7,559 nucleotides of DNA from Clostridiaceae bacterium (GTDB lineage Bacteria; Bacillota; Clostridia; Oscillospirales; Acutalibacteraceae): NCBI GenBank assembly GCA_016292575.1, contig JAEDIH010000085.1, positions 1-7,559 of the forward strand, read 5' to 3'. Position numbers and translations under genes: made by a program. Positions 5,194 to 7,559 of the stretch are shown here, in pieces; the first letter of the stretch is position 1, and every line of letters begins with the position of its first letter. Below the pieces are notes generated by a model that had not been told where the DNA came from, did not search any database, and saw only the letters and a program-made list of their open reading frames with translations.

Positions 5194-5199
5194 TTCCTC
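5194..5199 (-). promoter_or_regulatory. Ribosome binding site that sets the dus start
   Basis: GAGGAA on the - strand (5199-5194) lies 6 nt from ATG 5187. No comparable site comes before the alternative ATG at 5229, which would also lie upstream of the predicted -10 and so outside the transcript. Confidence 0.7.
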
Positions 5200-5219
5200 G
5201 TTCTTTTTCAGATTGATAT

Positions 5220-5228
5220 ATTTTAACA
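5220..5228 (-). promoter_or_regulatory. Predicted extended -10 promoter of dus
   Basis: The - strand reads TGTTAAAAT (5228-5220), an extended -10 element. The -35 region is weak (a T-run with GTGGAT upstream). The start would be near 5213, leaving a leader of about 26 nt that contains the ribosome binding site. Confidence 0.5.
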
Positions 5229-5265
5229 CAATCTTGAAAAAAATCCACCCTTTTATGGGAATTTG

Positions 5266-5274
5266 TGGTATACT
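5266..5274 (+). promoter_or_regulatory. Predicted extended -10 promoter of polA
   Basis: TGGTATACT is an extended -10 with a near-consensus hexamer at 5269-5274. No good -35 lies 16-18 nt upstream; TTGAAA at 5234-5239 is too far (29 nt). Transcription would start near 5281, and GGAGGT (5296-5301) then lies 6 nt before the polA ATG. Confidence 0.55.
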
Positions 5275-5307
5275 GAATTATATTGATTCAAATTCGGAGG
5301 TAACCGT

Positions 5308-7559
5308 ATGAAACTTCTTGTTGTTGACGGGAACAGTATCGTTAATCGCGCGTTTTACGCAATAAAGCTGCTTTCAACCAAGGACGGTCAGTTCACCAAC
5401 GCCATTTACGGCTTTATGAATATTCTGCTGAAGCTTGAGGAGGAGTGCGAACCAAGCCATGTTGCTGTTGCTTTTGACCTCAAGGCACCCACCTTCCGTC
5501 ATAAGATGTACGACGCATATAAGGCAGGGCGCAAGGGTATGCCCCCGGAGCTTGCAAGCCAGCTGCCGATACTCAAAAAGCTGCTTTCCTCGCTCGGCTA
5601 TACCCTTGTTGAAAAGGAGGGCTTTGAAGCGGACGATATTCTCGGTACGCTGAGCGCCCATGTCAAAGGAGATGACCGCTGCTTTGTTGCAACGGGCGAC
5701 AGGGATTCGCTGCAGCTTGTTTCCGACAACACCGTTGTAATGCTTGCCTCAACAAAAATGGGCAAGCCGCAGACGGTTGTCTATGACAAAGCAAAGCTCA
5801 TGGAGGAATACGGCGTTGCTCCCGAGGGAATGATCGAAATCAAGGCGCTCATGGGCGACTCGTCCGACAACATTCCCGGCGTTGCCGGCATCGGTCAAAA
5901 GACCGCCGGCGACCTCATAAAACGCTTCGGCACTATTGACAGAATTTACGCTGAGCTTGACTCGCTCGACATCAAAAAGGGCGTCCGCGATAAGCTTGAA
6001 GCCGGAAAGGACAGCGCCTATCTTTCAAAAAAGCTCGGCACCATCTGCCTTGACGCTCCGATTGATACAGATATGAAGCTTTACGCAAAAAAAGCCCCGG
6101 ACGCAAAGCAGACCATACCGCTGCTTGTCTCGCTCGAAATGTTTTCAATGATTGAAAAGCTCGGTCTTACCCGTGAGGGCGTCTGCATTGCGCCTGAAAC
6201 AGAGCAAAAGGAAAGCAAAATCATTTTCAAAGAAGAACGCGACCTTTGCGGCCTTCTGGGCGAATTTAAGAACGCAGGCGAGGCGTATTTTGTCTGCGAA
6301 TACGAAAATCACGCCGTTAAAGCCTATTTTTTCCGCACCCAAAACGAGATACGTTTTGTTGAGTCGAACTGCTTTGACTTTGACTCGTTTTCAAAAAGCT
6401 TTTTGGAGGGTGAATGGAAAAAATATACCTGCGACAGCAAAAACCTTTACCGCTATGCCGAAAGCATCGGTACAAAGCTTTCAAACCTTGCTTTTGATAC
6501 CACGCTTGCCGGCTATATCCTCAACCCCTCTGCAAGCAGCTATGATGTTCTGCGCCTTGCGGATTCGCTCGGTGTTTACGTTCACGATATCGACTGCCCG
6601 GAAGAACTGAAGAAATATGCTCAATGCGCCGCGTCCGTTGAAGGCGTTTGCAAAAAATGCGCCGCCGAAATTAAAGAAAACGAACAGGAATATCTGCTTT
6701 ATGAAATTGAACAGCCGCTTGCAAGGGTGCTCGCCTCAATGGAGAACACCGGCTTCCTTGTTGACAGAGACGAGATTGCGCGCTACGGAAAGGAGCTTGA
6801 GCTTCGCACCCGGGAAATCAGCAAAAAGATTTTCTCGCTCGTAGGCTTTGAGTTTAACCTCAATTCCCCCAAGCAGCTCGGCGAAGCCTTGTTTGAAAAG
6901 ATGGGTATTCCCGCAAAGAAAAAGACCAAGAGCGGCTATTCAACAAGCGCGGAGGTGCTTGAAGAGCTTTCAGACGACTACCCCGTTGTTGCGGACATTC
7001 TGACCTACCGAATGCTTGCAAAGCTCAAATCCACCTACTGCGATGGTCTGCTCAAACAGATATGCGCGGACGGAAGAATCCGTTCAACGCTCAACCAGAC
7101 CGAAACAAGAACCGGCAGAATTTCCTCCCTTGAGCCGAATTTGCAGAACATTCCCGTCCGCTATAAGGAGGGCAGGGAGATACGCCGCTTTTTCACCGCA
7201 GGAGAGGGCAGAGTGCTTGTTGACGCAGACTATTCGCAGATTGAGCTGCGCGTCCTTGCCGAAATTTCGGACGACGAGGCAATGCTTTCAGCCTTCAAAA
7301 ACGGCGACGATATCCACGCCATAACCGCCTCTCAGGTGTTCAATATGCCGCTTCATATGGTCACTCCACTGATGCGAAGCAGAGCAAAGGCAGTCAATTT
7401 CGGCATAGTATACGGCATTGGCGCATTCTCGCTTGCAAAGGATATCGGCGTAACGCGCAGGGAAGCCGATTCCTACATCAAAGGCTATCTTCACCATTAC
7501 AGCGGCATTGACCGCTATATGAAGCAGGTTGTTGAAAAAGCGCGCGAGGACGGCTTTGC
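5308..7559 (+). CDS. polA: DNA polymerase I, 3' partial
   Basis: The frame is open from ATG 5308 (GGAGGT at 5296-5301) to the window end, 750 codons; about 100-130 more are expected. The protein fills gaps in excision repair and removes RNA primers from Okazaki fragments. The 5'-3' exonuclease domain (about 1-290) is intact: Asp7, FDLKAPTFRHKMY from Phe56, EADD (107-110), TGDRD (129-133), GDSSDNIPG (183-191) and a helix-hairpin-helix GVAGIGQKTA. The proofreading domain (about 305-465) is degenerate: the DxE motif reads EYE (331-333) and the last exonuclease aspartate region has no match, as in Bacillus-type Pol I. CDSK (375-378) and AFDTTLAGYILNP remain as structural relics. The polymerase domain has NSPKQLG, motif A DYSQIELR (641-648, catalytic Asp641) and motif B RSRAKAVNFGIVYG (690-703; Arg690, Lys694, Phe698, Tyr702). 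Motif C (HDE) lies beyond the window. Phe698 is the usual residue at the ddNTP-discrimination position. Confidence 0.98.
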   Translation, partial: MKLLVVDGNSIVNRAFYAIKLLSTKDGQFTNAIYGFMNILLKLEEECEPSHVAVAFDLKAPTFRHKMYDAYKAGRKGMPPELASQLPILKKLLSSLGYTLVEKEGFEADDILGTLSAHVKGDDRCFVATGDRDSLQLVSDNTVVMLASTKMGKPQTVVYDKAKLMEEYGVAPEGMIEIKALMGDSSDNIPGVAGIGQKTAGDLIKRFGTIDRIYAELDSLDIKKGVRDKLEAGKDSAYLSKKLGTICLDAPIDTDMKLYAKKAPDAKQTIPLLVSLEMFSMIEKLGLTREGVCIAPETEQKESKIIFKEERDLCGLLGEFKNAGEAYFVCEYENHAVKAYFFRTQNEIRFVESNCFDFDSFSKSFLEGEWKKYTCDSKNLYRYAESIGTKLSNLAFDTTLAGYILNPSASSYDVLRLADSLGVYVHDIDCPEELKKYAQCAASVEGVCKKCAAEIKENEQEYLLYEIEQPLARVLASMENTGFLVDRDEIARYGKELELRTREISKKIFSLVGFEFNLNSPKQLGEALFEKMGIPAKKKTKSGYSTSAEVLEELSDDYPVVADILTYRMLAKLKSTYCDGLLKQICADGRIRSTLNQTETRTGRISSLEPNLQNIPVRYKEGREIRRFFTAGEGRVLVDADYSQIELRVLAEISDDEAMLSAFKNGDDIHAITASQVFNMPLHMVTPLMRSRAKAVNFGIVYGIGAFSLAKDIGVTRREADSYIKGYLHHYSGIDRYMKQVVEKAREDGF

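Noticed and set aside
5234..5274. TTGAAA (5234) paired with TATACT (5269) as a standard promoter
   Set aside because: The spacer would be 29 nt, far too long for sigma-A. The extended -10 reading is preferred.
5374..7497. Other frames within polA (5374-5661 -, 5435-5653 +, 6145-6342 -, 6152-6610 +, 6617-6844 +, 7016-7324 +, 7288-7497 -)
   Set aside because: The polA frame itself is open without interruption from 5308 to the window end with full Pol I homology; these are shadows.
1..7559. Defence island, prophage, transposon or CRISPR
   Set aside because: I found no transposase, integrase, phage or nuclease-defence genes, no terminal inverted repeats and no repeat-spacer pattern; the content is core metabolism and information processing plus two small accessory genes.

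Overview
The window looks like chromosomal housekeeping DNA from a Gram-positive, probably spore-forming or ex-spore-forming Clostridia (Oscillospiraceae/Ruminococcaceae-like). The evidence is an IspH-ribosomal protein S1 fusion gene, strong AGGAGG-type ribosome binding sites, a Spo0A-like receiver protein with a matching 0A box nearby, and a DNA polymerase I of the Bacillus/Clostridium kind with a degenerate proofreading domain. I see no mobile element, CRISPR array, tRNA or rRNA. I did not find a convincing new multi-gene system; the interesting points are regulatory and at the level of single genes.

Layout. 1-1503 (+) is the 3' part of an ispH-rpsA fusion (isoprenoid reductase C-terminus, then four S1 domains), with a perfect internal Shine-Dalgarno and ATG exactly at the junction. 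A terminator that can work in both directions (about 1518-1559) separates it from the convergent 1574-2455 (-) gene, a membrane-anchored VanY-type D,D-carboxypeptidase. A 205-bp divergent intergenic region holds promoters for both neighbours, a perfect 0A-box heptamer and a near-perfect 14-bp direct repeat. It leads to 2661-3074 (+), a Spo0A-like receiver domain with no DNA-binding domain. Next come an orphan ribosome binding site, two back-to-back terminators (3234-3272 + and 3282-3320 -), and 3358-4005 (-), a small secreted Cys-containing protein with its own consensus promoter. 4219-5187 (-) is tRNA-dihydrouridine synthase, divergent from 5308-7559 (+), the first 750 codons of DNA polymerase I, which runs off the window end.

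How the parts relate. The genes do not form one pathway. They cover translation and isoprenoid synthesis (ispH-rpsA), tRNA modification (dus), DNA repair and replication (polA), wall peptide trimming (VanY) and two accessory genes of unknown role (the receiver and the secreted protein). Nearly every gene has its own promoter and is a separate transcription unit. All five predicted promoters have an extended -10 (TGn) element, and three of them share the core GTGATA. The first ~117 bases are much more AT-rich than what follows inside the same reading frame, which may mark a recombination boundary.
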